Shown here piece after piece: positions 48,362-59,675 of a DNA stretch of 64,000 nucleotides. The notes beneath the pieces were generated by a model. That model worked only from the letters and a program-made list of their open reading frames with translations, was not told the origin of the DNA and made no database searches. Source of the stretch: Setoptus koraiensis (taxonomy: Eukaryota > Arthropoda); the NCBI GenBank assembly GCA_048013815.1, contig CM106586.1, forward strand, positions 8,680,001 through 8,744,000, read 5' to 3'. Position numbers and translations under genes: made by a program. How positions within the stretch are numbered: position 1 is the first letter of the stretch; each line of letters opens with the position of its first letter.

Positions 48362-51300
48362 ATGGACAATACTATTGAAGAATTCTTGGACGAACAATAT
48401 CAAATTCTTAGGCAACAAATTTTAGATGATCTACTAGAATTGTACTTTCTCAAAAGCAAGCAAGATGTTTACATGCACAACTATAAAGAATGGCGTAAGG
48501 GTGCCACCAATATCGAACAACAATTACAAGCTGATCTCGATGACAATGAGAGATTTTCTCAATTAATCACATTAAATGACCTGTCGCTTATTGCAAAACA
48601 ACACCCCACTGCGTTGGACCAGCAACCGATAGATCATCAACAACAACAATCAGAACAGACGCAACAGGAAGTGATTGAATCTTCGCAAGAAGACGGTTGC
48701 GCGCATACGACATTGACTAGCGGACAAAGTGCCTCCGCTGCTACTACTAACAACCAAAACACCACCGCCATCGCCGGCGATGCAGCCGGTTCTCTTTCAG
48801 CTACACAACCAAATCAGTCACCTAAATCTCAATCGCAGTCAGAATTGCTATCATCGCAACATCGGCCCCTATCCCCCTCCACCAGGCAGCAACATGCTGC
48901 CGCAACAAATCAAGTGGATGCAGTTGCAACTACCCCACAGCAACAGAAACAACTTAATTTGCAGCAAACACGACAACAACAATCTATTGAGACAGATCCT
49001 TCCAAGTTGCCACTTGACACCACCTCTTCTCAGCCTTCCTCACAACAGCAATCAGATTCACAAAAGAAAGAACAGCAAGCATCTCAGCACCTAGATTTAG
49101 ATTCACAAACAAGCGACAAAGAGTCACAACAAACCAAGCAGCATCCTAATAGTACAGCTGCACCTAAATCACCCGTCCGCATAGTGCTTGCGCAGCAGTC
49201 CTCTCAATCTATAGTCACACCTCAACAGCAGATTGCCCCTTCTAGGCGATTAGCAGCCTCACAAGTAACTCAGACACCCATCTCAGCCGTTACACCGCCC
49301 ACATCAAAAACACCACAATCTTCCATACAGCAAACTCTAACCGCTCAATCTTTCACGTCTACTCATCATACACACCAAATCACTCCAAGTGGCTACTCTA
49401 CCAGGCAGCATTCCATATCATCTGCTTGTGATAGTGCCATCGGTAGTCAACAAAAACAAATTGCAGAAAGGGCACTACATGAAGCTAATATTACAGCCAA
49501 AGTTGCCGAGCTAAGAAAGAAAGGTCTCTGGTCGCAGAGAAGACTACCTAAAGTTCAGGAGCCTTCGAGACCCAAAACTCATTGGGACTATCTTCTAGAG
49601 GAAATGGCATGGCTCTCCACCGACTTTGTAAATGAGCGGAGATGGAAGAAAAATGCTGCTAAAAAGTGTGCCAAGATGGTTAACAAATATCACCTGGATA
49701 AGAGGCTGCAAAAAGAACGCGCTGAACGTATGCACATCCAGCATCTCAAGCGTTTGGCGTCGCAGATGGCTAAAGAGGTCAGGATATTTTGGTCCTCTAT
49801 AGAAAAGGTTGTTGATTTCAGACAGCAAACAAAATTGGAAGAAAGACGAAAGAAAGCATTAGATTTACATTTGAAATTCATAGTTGACCAAACTGAGAAG
49901 TACTCTTCAGAAGTCCAAAAAGACTTGGCAAAATCCTTGCAAGTAGTAACAAACACTCCTGTAAATAGCTGCAACGTTAGTGAGAACGGACGAATGGAAA
50001 ATAGTCCAACAACACCTGCCCCAATAACTGATACCATCGACAGTAGTAAAGAACTGTCGAACCTAAGTGAAAGTAAAGGATTTGCTGACAAGAGGCCTCA
50101 TGATGCAAATGACGAATCTTTGCCCGAAAACGCCTGTCCGGAAGTCGATGAAATTGAAGACTCCCAAGTCGTTACCGAACCAAACGCTCCCGAGCCCTCT
50201 GCTAAAAGAATAAAACTGGAATCACAATATGATGAAGAATTCCAAGCTGATAGTCTTGATGAAGAATTCCAAGCTGATAGTCTTGACGAAGAAGATGATG
50301 AAAGTACAATTCAGAAAGAGGAGGAACTCTGCTCAGATTTGAACCACAAAGAAGAACTCAAAGATCTAGAGAACGAAGCAGACTTACCCATAGAAGAACT
50401 CATAAAGAAGTATGGTGGTGCTTATGAAGATTGTCCTAATTCGTTGAATACATCCTCTATTGAAGACGGAAGTAGTAACGGAGAGGAGACAATATCTGAT
50501 GACAGTAATGATAAAACTGCAGATAAAGAGGATGATACAGCTAGTGATAATGATGGTCAAGAAACAACTTCGACAACTCCGGTCGGAGATTTTGATAAAG
50601 AGTCTATAGATGATGGAGAAGCTACCGAAGATGAAGAATACTGCGATGATCAAGAATACGCTGATGACGAGGAAGAGGAAGAAGAGGTTGGAAATTCCGA
50701 CCATGATTCAGATATGACAGATGTTGGTCTAGAATATTTGATTGATCCAGAAAAAGATAACGGCGAAAAAGAATCTGTGATAAATGTAAGTACTTTCATT
50801 CTTTTACCACACATTGGCTCTCAACGCCCCTTACTCATGTCCTAACAGGTGTTTGAAGGGTTTATTAGAAGGCCTATATCGATCTGCTGAGTCTACTGTC
50901 TTAAAACATCTTGTGAAGATAAATTCAACACTTTTCGAGAAACCTGGACGTAGATACAAACTTTTCTCAAGTTTCATAACAGAATTTAATACAGAGCATC
51001 AATTAATCTAACTAATGTATTTTCGTTGCTCTTATTCACAGGAGGCCGACGAAAACTCGCCAACTAAGAAGACTGGTAAAAGGAAAATTCAAGACATAGC
51101 GGCTGGCGCTGAAAGTATTCAACCGAAAGGAAATACATTGGAGACGGCTACTGTTTGCACAAAAGTGCCTCCACTTCTGAAGCATACTCTTCGCGAATAT
51201 CAGCATATCGGTCTTGATTGGCTTGTTGCAATGTACAACAAGAAACTCAACGGTATACTTGCTGTATGTATGAAGATTTTTATCATCCCCCAACTCTTAA

Positions 51301-54300
51301 AAAAATTCAGAGCTTATCTTCTCATCGAAATTTTTCACTTGACTATTTGTTTTTAGGATGAAATGGGTTTGGGTAAGACCATCCAGACGATAGCTTTACT
51401 TGCACATCTCGCATGTGAACGTTCTGATTGGGGGCCCCACCTAATAGTAGTACCCACAAGTGTCATGTTGAACTGGGAGATGGAATTCAAAAAATGGTGT
51501 CCAGCATTTAAAATTCTCACCTACTATGGAACTCCAAAAGAGCGTAAAGCCAAAAGAACGGTATTGTATCTATATTTTAGTATTTTCCGAAACAAGAGTC
51601 GCTTGATTTCTGTGAATTAATATGATTCAAGTGCTGTATTGGATTTCGAAAAACACATTTGCTCTGAATGCGCCGTGCTTGTTATTCATTATCAAGTGGG
51701 GTCACAAACAATGAGCTACAGACCTTAAAACTAGTTTAGTTCATGTCTTACTAATCAATTCATTCTCTATTTCTTCAACTATTTCAGGGTTGGTGTAAAC
51801 CTAACAGTTTCCATGTCTGTATCACATCCTACCGCCTGGTAGTTCAAGATCATGGAGCTTTCCGACGCAAGAAATGGAGATATTTTATACTCGATGAAGC
51901 ACACCATATAAAGAACTTCAAGTCACAAAGGTGGCAGATGCTACTTAACTTCAATAGTCATCGTAGACTTCTTCTAACCGGTACACCTTTGCAGAACGAT
52001 CTCATGGAACTATGGTCACTAATGCATTTTCTCATGCCCAGCCTCTTCGACTCGCATCGTAAATTCAAGGATTGGTTTGTCAACCCAGTCACAGGAATGA
52101 TCGAAGGCAACTCTGAAATCAACGAAACATTGATTCAACGACTGCACATAGTTCTGAGACCCTTTTTGCTGCGTCGATTGAAATGTGATGTTGAGAAACA
52201 GTTGCCGCACAAGTACGAACACATAGTGAGATGTCGACTATCCAAAAGGCAAAGATTCTTGTACGAAGAATTCATGTCTTTGGCCAATACTAAAGAAACA
52301 CTAGCCAAAGGTAACTTTTTGAGCGTCATCAACGTTTTGATGCAGTTGAGGAAGGTTTGCAACCATCCTAACCTCTTCGAGCCCAGGCCCATAGTATCCC
52401 CTTTCATGATGAAGAGCATCGACTTTAAAGTTCCAGGTATCGTCCTAACGCCGACAGACTACAACTCTGAGCAGCATGTTAATTTAAGCAGCCTGCAGCT
52501 CATGATATCTGAAATAAATCTCGCACTATCTTCTAGCGCGCACGCTCTCATTGAAAAGCATCAAATCCCTAGAAAACTAATTGAAGAGATCCCGTCATCA
52601 GATGACATCTTCCCGGAAACGCTTCAGTCAGAAATGAGTCCATCCACCGATGTTGACAACGATTCGGATGAGCTCTTGGATATTGATTGCTTTCTCACTG
52701 ACCCCAGGTTCGATCATATAGATGTCTGCAGCAAAAGACTCGAATCACACAGAGACAAGCTTTCATTCATGGCCAGTATCAATGAACGACGTTGCAAGAT
52801 ATATCCATACTATTATAGAGACTGCATAGATTCATTGTCTTTCGTTGATGCGATAGAGAAACTCTTCAAGAACAAAGAATCTTCTGTGATAAATGATTTT
52901 GGCTGTGGTACCGGCTACCACCTCTGCAATTTATTCAACCATTTGAAAACATTACCTAAGTATGACCTAACTCAGGTATCTACTGTACTCAAAGCTGCAA
53001 TCAAATCCCCCAATGAAATACTTGAAGCAATGGATGAAATCTTCAAACGATTTGTTATTTGTGTGCCTGGTGTGAGTGCTCCTTCAATCAATCTGCACGT
53101 TACGCACATGTCACCATCGAAGAAAGCTGATGATCTATGTTTACGTGAAACACTGCACTCTGAGCTCGCTCCATGTTTCAACAGCTTAGGCCAAATTATG
53201 TCCAACATGCGAACATCTTTTCCCGAGTTAAGACTAATTCAATATGACTGCGGTAAACTGCAAACACTAAGCGAACTTCTTTGGAGCCTGAAGAGTGGAT
53301 CTCACCGAGTACTAATCTTTACTCAAATGTCCAGAATGCTCGATATTCTTGAACAATTTCTCAACTATCACGGACACACCTACTTACGACTCGACGGATC
53401 AACAAAAATCGACGAAAGGCAGGTTCTCATGGAACGTTTCAACAATGATAAGCGAATATTCTGTTTCATACTTTCAACTCGTTCTGGAGGTGTTGGTGTT
53501 AATTTAACAGGTGCCGATACTGTTATTTTTTATGACAGCGATTGGAACCCGACCATGGACGCTCAAGCTCAAGATCGTTGTCACCGCATAGGTCAGACAA
53601 GAGACGTCCATATATACCGTCTAATTAGTGAAAGAACGATAGAAGAAAATATTCTCTCCAAAGCACGTCAAAAGAGGCTCCTCGGAGATGTCGCCATAGA
53701 AGGTGGCAACTTCACTACCGCTTTCTTCAAGAAACAAGCCATCCAAGAGTTGTTCTGCCTAGAAGAGGACAAAAACTTCAACCCTAATTCAGATGCAAGA
53801 TCTTCCAATAAATCTCAGCAAGACTTGGAAGCTCCTCCCATTGATTCGTCTCAAGATCCAAATGTTAAAACCAAAGTCGAGACATTACCCAACGGTAACT
53901 GTGATCAAGATTTGGTGGACGTTTCCAAACTCGAGATGGCATTATGTAAAGGCGAGGCCGAAGCTGGTGAAAAGATGGATGTTGAAGCTGTCACAGCAGC
54001 TACTGAAGATGCTGCCACTGAGTTGATGGAATTTGACGAAAATGTACCATTGGACGATGAGAGTAAAGTAGTTGACTCAATTGATCCTGACTCTTTGGAT
54101 GTTGAAACTAAGTTGAAGATGTTAGTCGACCAAATGAGACCCATCGAGAAATACGCTATCAATTACCTCGAGACTTTGCACGAATCTGTCAACTCTGAAG
54201 AGCTTAAGCAAGCTGAAGAAGAACTAGAGGCCCAAAAACGAGACTGGGAACAGAATCGGATCGATCTTCTGAAAAGTGAAACTTTACAACTTGACGTGAG

Positions 54301-56590
54301 CGAAACTCTGTTAACATACCCTAAAGACGCCAAGTGTAAACAGGTATATTATTCTGTCAATGGAAGAAGAGGCATAGATGAGATGCCGGTAAGTTGAAGT
54401 CAAAGATAGAAATACTTGCATGCATGTTTATGCCTTGATACTATATTCAGATATTTATTAACATACAGTTGACGGTCTTAACGCAACCTGCAGATATGGG
54501 CCCCGCTAACGCCACCAACAACACCACAAAACCCCGCCGAAAGTAGTTACTTCAGCACGGCTACATCTATGATGACTCCCGCCATGGCTGCCAGGATTAC
54601 CGCCATGGGTGGAGTTGCAGGGCTTGGATTTAACACCGGATCTCATGCTAACCATATCATCAATGAGAAGGATCTTCATGTGGATCATATCTATGATTTT
54701 CTATATGAGCCCAATGTTATGCTAGAATCTCAGTTGCCAGCTGTGTGTCAACCTCCTACTCTTACGGAATTAGGTGGATTCTCGATGAGCTACAAAAGGA
54801 CCAAATACAACCAGAATCCCACCCTATCCAGCATGCTTCTGCAACAACAACAGCAGCAAAATCAGCAACAACAGCAAGTCCAACAACAACAGCACCAACA
54901 AAAGCCGACGCAACAAGTTCAGCAACAACAGTTACAGCAACGGCAACAGCAACAAGACCAACAAAACCAACTCCAGCAGCAGCAACAAAATCAGCTGTTG
55001 CTCCAACAACAACATAACCAACAACAGTTGCATAATCAGCAGCATCATCAGATGCAACAGCAGCAACAACAGCAACAACAGCATTTGCAACTGCAACAAC
55101 TAACGCTATCACAATCACCTCACCTCAGCACTCAACTCCAACCTTCAGTTTCCGCAACTAGTTTGAATCTCTCTTTGAATCCCGTTCAAAGAAAACCCAA
55201 GATTAGAAGAGATGAGATCATATGTCTACCCAAGTCGTTGTTTGACAGGCAATCAAGCAACTTTGCTAAAATTCGTCGGGAATTGAAATTGCAGAAATTG
55301 AGATGTGTTACACGAGGCAATGATACAGACCCATTTGCGATGCAAAAATTCTTTCATAATTTCTCCATCAATCCTCTTGGTCAAACTTCGCAACCCTCGG
55401 CTATCATGAATCAATTGAATAAGCAGCCCAATCTTCCTATGTTGCAACTGCAACAAGAGCAATTGCCCCCGTGGTCGGTTCACGAAGAGTGGGCCACACT
55501 TTTGGTCATCCAACATCTGCAAGATTTGCCAATTAATCTCTGTCTTCTCACACCAGGTCACACTCCTAATTTTGACTTTGTTTCAGATGTTGTATCTAGT
55601 GTGAGCTTTGTATTTCGAAACACCTCTATGTGCTCGTACCACTATGAAACTGTGGTACAGAAAAGAGAAATGAGCAAAGAGATGCCTTCTCTTGATATAT
55701 CATCGCAAACATCAGGAAGTCTTACACCAACTCAACCGCCTGCTAAAAAATCTAAGAAGATGAAGAATCAGACTAATGGTCAGCAAACAATAACCTCATT
55801 TATGCAGACTCCAACTACCCCTATACCCAATGCTATTAGCACATCAAAAAATATCAACTCATCTCAGATCATCCCTTTCAAACCTTCTCAAACTGGAACA
55901 CTGTTTGCGAATGATAAATCCTTCCAACTATCGTGCGTTTATCGTTATGGTATTATAAACAGAATACGAGAGCGACGTCCTCCTACGATAAAGACTCGAT
56001 TCAGTGGTATTGGTGCGGCTGCCAAGCATACAAAGAATATCCAACTCTTGCAAGAGAGTAGGATCAACTATGAACGGCCATTGACACCTATGCAAGTCAC
56101 TTCAAATGGAGTTGTCAAGGCCAGGAATGCCCGGCAAGCTCACAAGAGCCATGATGTAGTTAATCGAGTGGCTATGGCTCAAGATGCTGCCACTGCCTCA
56201 GCATCTAGTCAGCAGAGACAACAATTGCAGACCTCTCAGCCTGTCCATCAAAGTGCTCACACAGTGGCTGTTCAGCAGTCCCTTGGTTTACACCTCATCT
56301 CCCAGCAGCAATATCATATGACTACCCAACAACAACAACAGCAACAACAGTATCATATTACTACCTTACAACAACAGCAACAACAACAATTGCAGCAACC
56401 TCAGTCTCAACAGCAGCAACAACAATTGCAACAACCTCAGTCTCAACAACAACAGCAACAACAACAACAGCAACAACAATTGCAACAACCTCAGTCTCAA
56501 CAACAACCACAGCAACAACAGCAACCACCGCAGCAATTCATTTCTTTGCAGGCGCACAAGTCTGAATCTTATGATCGAAATTGTCGATGA
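48362..56590 (+). CDS. dom: Domino/EP400-like SWR1-class chromatin-remodelling ATPase, five coding exons
   Basis: Exons are 48362-50785, 51042-51263, 51357-51560, 51788-54388 and 54494-56590. All junctions are phase 0 with GT-AG ends, giving 2,515 residues. The Domino/SRCAP/EP400 ATPase drives histone H2A.Z exchange in the nucleus as the core of a SWR1/TIP60-type complex. The HSA domain (about 385-470, TRP-type basic helix that binds actin-related proteins) is followed by a long acidic region. The split SNF2 ATPase has Walker A DEMGLGKT (883), the DEAH box (986), a large insertion between lobes that marks the INO80/SWR1 class, and helicase-C with [13 protein letters not shown] and [12 protein letters not shown] (about 1428-1570). 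The motif [14 protein letters not shown] spans the exon 4/5 junction. A SANT domain (about 2141-2215) and poly-Gln stretches follow, as in Domino-A/EP400. The start MDNTIEEF was chosen over an upstream TTG-opened frame. Confidence 0.95.
50231..50284 (+). repeat. 27-bp tandem duplication in the domino acidic region
   Basis: Two identical consecutive 27-bp copies (gatgaagaattccaagctga then tagtctt) encode DEEFQADSL twice and keep the frame. Full identity suggests a recent event. Confidence 0.9.
54839..55100 (+). repeat. CAA/CAG tract encoding poly-Gln in domino
   Basis: Interrupted CAA/CAG codons give a Gln-rich stretch before the SANT domain. A second tract lies at about 56327-56537 near the C-terminus, where a unit translated as QLQQPQSQQ is repeated three times. 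Confidence 0.93.
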
Positions 56591-57262
56591 AATAAAGGCA
56601 TTGACAAATAGAGATGATAATTACATGTATACATGTTCCATCTGTACTATCATCGTTCGACTTTGTTATCGCTTACATCTGTTGCAGTATGATAATCAAA
56701 CACAAGTCACAAAGTTATTGCTCATGGTGACAAATCAAATCTAATCAAGCTCCTTGTCTCTTTGTTCTTTCACTCGCTGATTATATCGCTTGCTCATTAT
56801 TGTATTTTTCATCATGTATCAGTGTAGAGAGCACCATCCTATCGCTTGTTAACGATGTTCATCAAAGTTTTTTCCTTCTTCTCTCATCATTGGCCTGTAA
56901 AATAGACCACCCCCCTCCACCCCCAAAAAAGTTACACACATACTTAAAATATCAGATTAAACCTATCAGCTCTTCGATCGGTTGTTGATCTTTTGTTATT
57001 AAAATAAAATAATCTAATAACGATACCCACTGTATTGTAAGTTAGAAATTACTTTCTATGGCTTTATATGTTCAATGAGTCGACTCGTGGGGAGAGTGAA
57101 ATTCAGAGAGATAGGGAAACATACAGACAGACAGATAAAGAAAAATCAAAACAATACCAATCTAGTAGTAGTGATCGTTGGCCATCATTCACTGGAGGAG
57201 TATAGCAATAGTGTGAACAACGGCATTATACCAGATAGAGAGTAACAGACAGACAGAGAGAG
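56591..57262. other. domino 3' region to SLC41 promoter
   Basis: AATAAA directly follows the domino stop (56591-56596) and another lies at 57003-57008, so short and long 3' UTRs are possible. The remainder is AT-rich with cagacaga repeats near 57120-57260. No gene is seen. Confidence 0.55.
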
Positions 57263-57300
57263 TATATAAGTGATAGACTAACGAATATTTGGTTTCATTC
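57263..57300 (+). promoter_or_regulatory. SLC41 core promoter: TATA box and initiator
   Basis: TATATAAG at 57263-57270 is followed by the arthropod initiator TCATTC at 57295-57300. The expected start A is at 57297, about 34 bp downstream of the TATA. This spacing is canonical and supports a 94-nt leader and the ATG at 57391. Confidence 0.65.
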
Positions 57301-57329
57301 GACAGCGAGCACTTGAACAACGATCAACA

Positions 57330-57335
57330 ATGTAG
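57330..57335 (+). promoter_or_regulatory. start-stop element (ATG-TAG) in the SLC41 leader
   Basis: ATG immediately followed by TAG, in context caacaATGTAG, lies 33 nt after the predicted transcription start and 55 nt before the main ATG. Such minimal uORFs can stall initiating ribosomes in known eukaryotic leaders. Function here is inference. Confidence 0.45.
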
Positions 57336-57390
57336 AGAAATACGCGTTAACGGGTTTACCTTAAACAACAATAATAACAATAACAATATC

Positions 57391-59404
57391 ATGGATGAGT
57401 ATATGCCCATTATTTACGGAGGCAAAAAAGTATCCATGTTTTGGACAACGGTTCAAGTTATGATGGCCTTCCTAATAGCTGGCTTTGGCAACGTTGGTGC
57501 GGGTATCATTTTAGACTTTGTTCAACAATGGCAGGTATTTATAAATGTGCGAGAACTATTTGTTCTTATACCCTCATTATTGGGCCTCAAGGGGAACCTA
57601 GAGATGACAATGGCCTCACGTTTATCAACACAAGCCAATTTAGGTCACATGAACAACAACAAGGAACTTTGGAAGATGGCTAAAGGTAATTTAGCTTTGG
57701 TACAGTGCCAAGCGACAGTGGTATCATTTGTTGTAGCAATATTTGCTTGTACAGTTAATTCAATGTCATCAGGTGAATCGTTTGATTACAACAATGCCAT
57801 AATATTGTGCGCCTCTAGCCTGTTAACTGCCAACATTGCCTGTTTCTTATTGGGATCAGTCATGATATTGGTCATTGTGTGGTCGCATAAGATTAATATT
57901 GATCCGGACAATATTGCGGCCCCTGTTGCTGCCTCGTTAGGCGACATGACAACAGCCGGACTTTTGGCTTTATTTGCTCATATAATATATGAGTATAGCT
58001 ACAATCAGAGTATGCCTTATTTGGCTCTATTTATAACAATAGCCTTCCTACTAATGCTACCTGTTTGGATCTATATAGCCAGAAAGAATGCCTACACAAG
58101 CGACGTAATCACTAAAGGATGGACACCGATAGTGATAGCGGTTTTAATTTCATCATGTGGGGGCTTCATACTGGATTATGGAAAGTCGTTATACAGTCGA
58201 TTGCCCGTCTTTCAGCCAGTTATCAATGGTAAGTTTTTGTGTGATTTTATTCATAACCATGGAATCATGTGTATCGGTTGTTATGTGAGTTTGTTTAAAG
58301 AGGTTTCCCATCGCTACGGATACACGCTATAATCTAGAAAACCACAACAACATTACTAGTAGTAGGCGGTGATTTTCCATAGAGTTTTCCAGCAAAACTT
58401 TCGACAACGCCGGCCCTTCACTTGGATAATTACGATACTCGTTGATTGAGCTAATATTATCTGATTGATTATTTGAATGACGACAATGACGATAATTGCG
58501 TTGACGATCATACGACTAGTGTCTGAGTGTGTGTGTGCATGATAATAATCTTCGACTGATGGTTTGACGACATTGCCACCGCCACAACAAACAAGCGACA
58601 TCTGCTACACTAAATTGCTATTGTATATAGAGCTCAAGTATTGTTGCCCGACAATAATTGACAGTACACTTACTCATACCTCTTATTGATCATCATCATC
58701 ATTTTGTATTCACTTTTCATTGTAACGCTCTAGGTGTGGGTGGTAACATTGTAGCCATCCAGGCTAGCCGTCTCTCCACCTCGCTACATCGTGATGGAAA
58801 ACCAGGGGAACTCGATCCACAATTCAAGGTGTTCACTGGGCCACTGGCACTCTTCTTTGGTCCGCCCGACGCGAACAGGTCCACAGCTAGATCATTGCTT
58901 CTTATGTCGCTGCCTGCCCATGTGATTTACTTTTATGTTATACATTTCATCCAGGGACAAAATTCGGTGGATGTGACATTTGTGTTCCTGGGCCTCTACT
59001 TGACAATGGCCATTATTCAGGTAATTGAGAGGCGCACACAATTAGTGAAAACAACAATGACGCACACGCGGCACGTTACTAGTTGATTTGTTAGTTCAAA
59101 GTTTTTATTTGTATTGGGACACTTATCACAAACTAAACCGTTTCGTCTTTCTCCTCCTTATGCATGACAATTTACATTCAACAATATCATAATACCAATG
59201 GCGTTTGTTTGGAAACAGGTGGCCATCCTATTGTACTTGGCACAGAATCTGGTCAACTCATTGTGGTGGTGCGCCATTGATCCAGACAACTATTCTACGC
59301 CAATTTTAACTGCGGTTGGAGATCTATTGGGTTGCGCCTTCTTGTTGGCAGTATTCCTACTGTCCGCTCAGCTAGGAGATCCAAACGCGTCCACAATCAT
59401 TTAA
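57391..59404 (+). CDS. SLC41/MgtE-type magnesium transporter, three exons
   Basis: Exons are 57391-58228, 58734-59020 and 59219-59404, and the product is 436 residues. Junction 1 is phase 1 (NG|VGGN restored) and junction 2 is phase 0. SLC41 proteins move Mg2+ across the plasma or organelle membrane and derive from bacterial MgtE. The first MgtE repeat carries [29 protein letters not shown] and the conserved INPDN-like [17 protein letters not shown]. The second begins [15 protein letters not shown] and ends with the matching [19 protein letters not shown]. Two such inverted-topology repeats, about ten membrane helices in all, are the family hallmark. The N-terminus is shorter than the roughly 80-residue cytoplasmic leader of human SLC41A1. 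The upstream frame back to 57289 has no in-frame ATG. The A1/A2/A3 orthologue cannot be told by eye. Confidence 0.93.
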
Positions 59405-59675
59405 CCGTCTGAGGAGAAACCAATATGATACCATCACCACGAATAAACATCAATGGCACATTCCTCTTACTCTGCTTGTAGACCCTCTCCAAAGTTTCTT
59501 CGTCTATCTCAACCGAGGTGCATACTTCTTCGGCGTTCTCTAGTACCATGTTGAGATGTTGATCGTAAGCGTGTAGTCTTCCTTTCAGTTCGCGATCGCT
59601 TCGTAACTTGACATAGATCTCCTGGTCCAAACTTAGCCTGATGAGATCAAGGGGTTGCTCAATGGTTTCGTGCAT
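59397..59675 (-). CDS. LSM3: U6 snRNA-associated Sm-like protein LSm3
   Basis: One exon, 92 residues, from the ATG at 59675 to TGA at 59397-59399. LSm3 is a subunit of the Lsm2-8 ring that binds the U6 snRNA 3' end for splicing and of the Lsm1-7 ring in cytoplasmic mRNA decay. The N-terminus [12 protein letters not shown], the Sm1 motif with [18 protein letters not shown] and the Sm2 motif [13 protein letters not shown] are almost those of human LSM3 (102 residues). The slightly shorter length reflects a reduced N-terminus. The last eight bases of the coding sequence overlap the end of SLC41 on the other strand. A minus-strand AATAAA (59109-59104) lies beyond SLC41 exon 3, so the two transcripts probably overlap extensively. 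Confidence 0.96.
   Translation of the reverse strand: MHETIEQPLDLIRLSLDQEIYVKLRSDRELKGRLHAYDQHLNMVLENAEEVCTSVEIDEETLERVYKQSKRNVPLMFIRGDGIILVSPQTVK
59442..59447 (+). terminator. SLC41 poly(A) signal inside LSM3 codons
   Basis: AATAAA lies 37 nt after the SLC41 stop, at a usual distance for cleavage near 59460-59470. On the other strand the same bases encode the Phe-Ile of the invariant LSm3 FIRGDG motif. Confidence 0.6.

Noticed and set aside
50814-51011. Possible extra domino exon after the acceptor-like tcctaacag at about 50848
   Set aside because: Direct joining of 50785 to 51042 keeps phase 0. The candidate exon adds no conserved sequence and would need a donor that I do not see.
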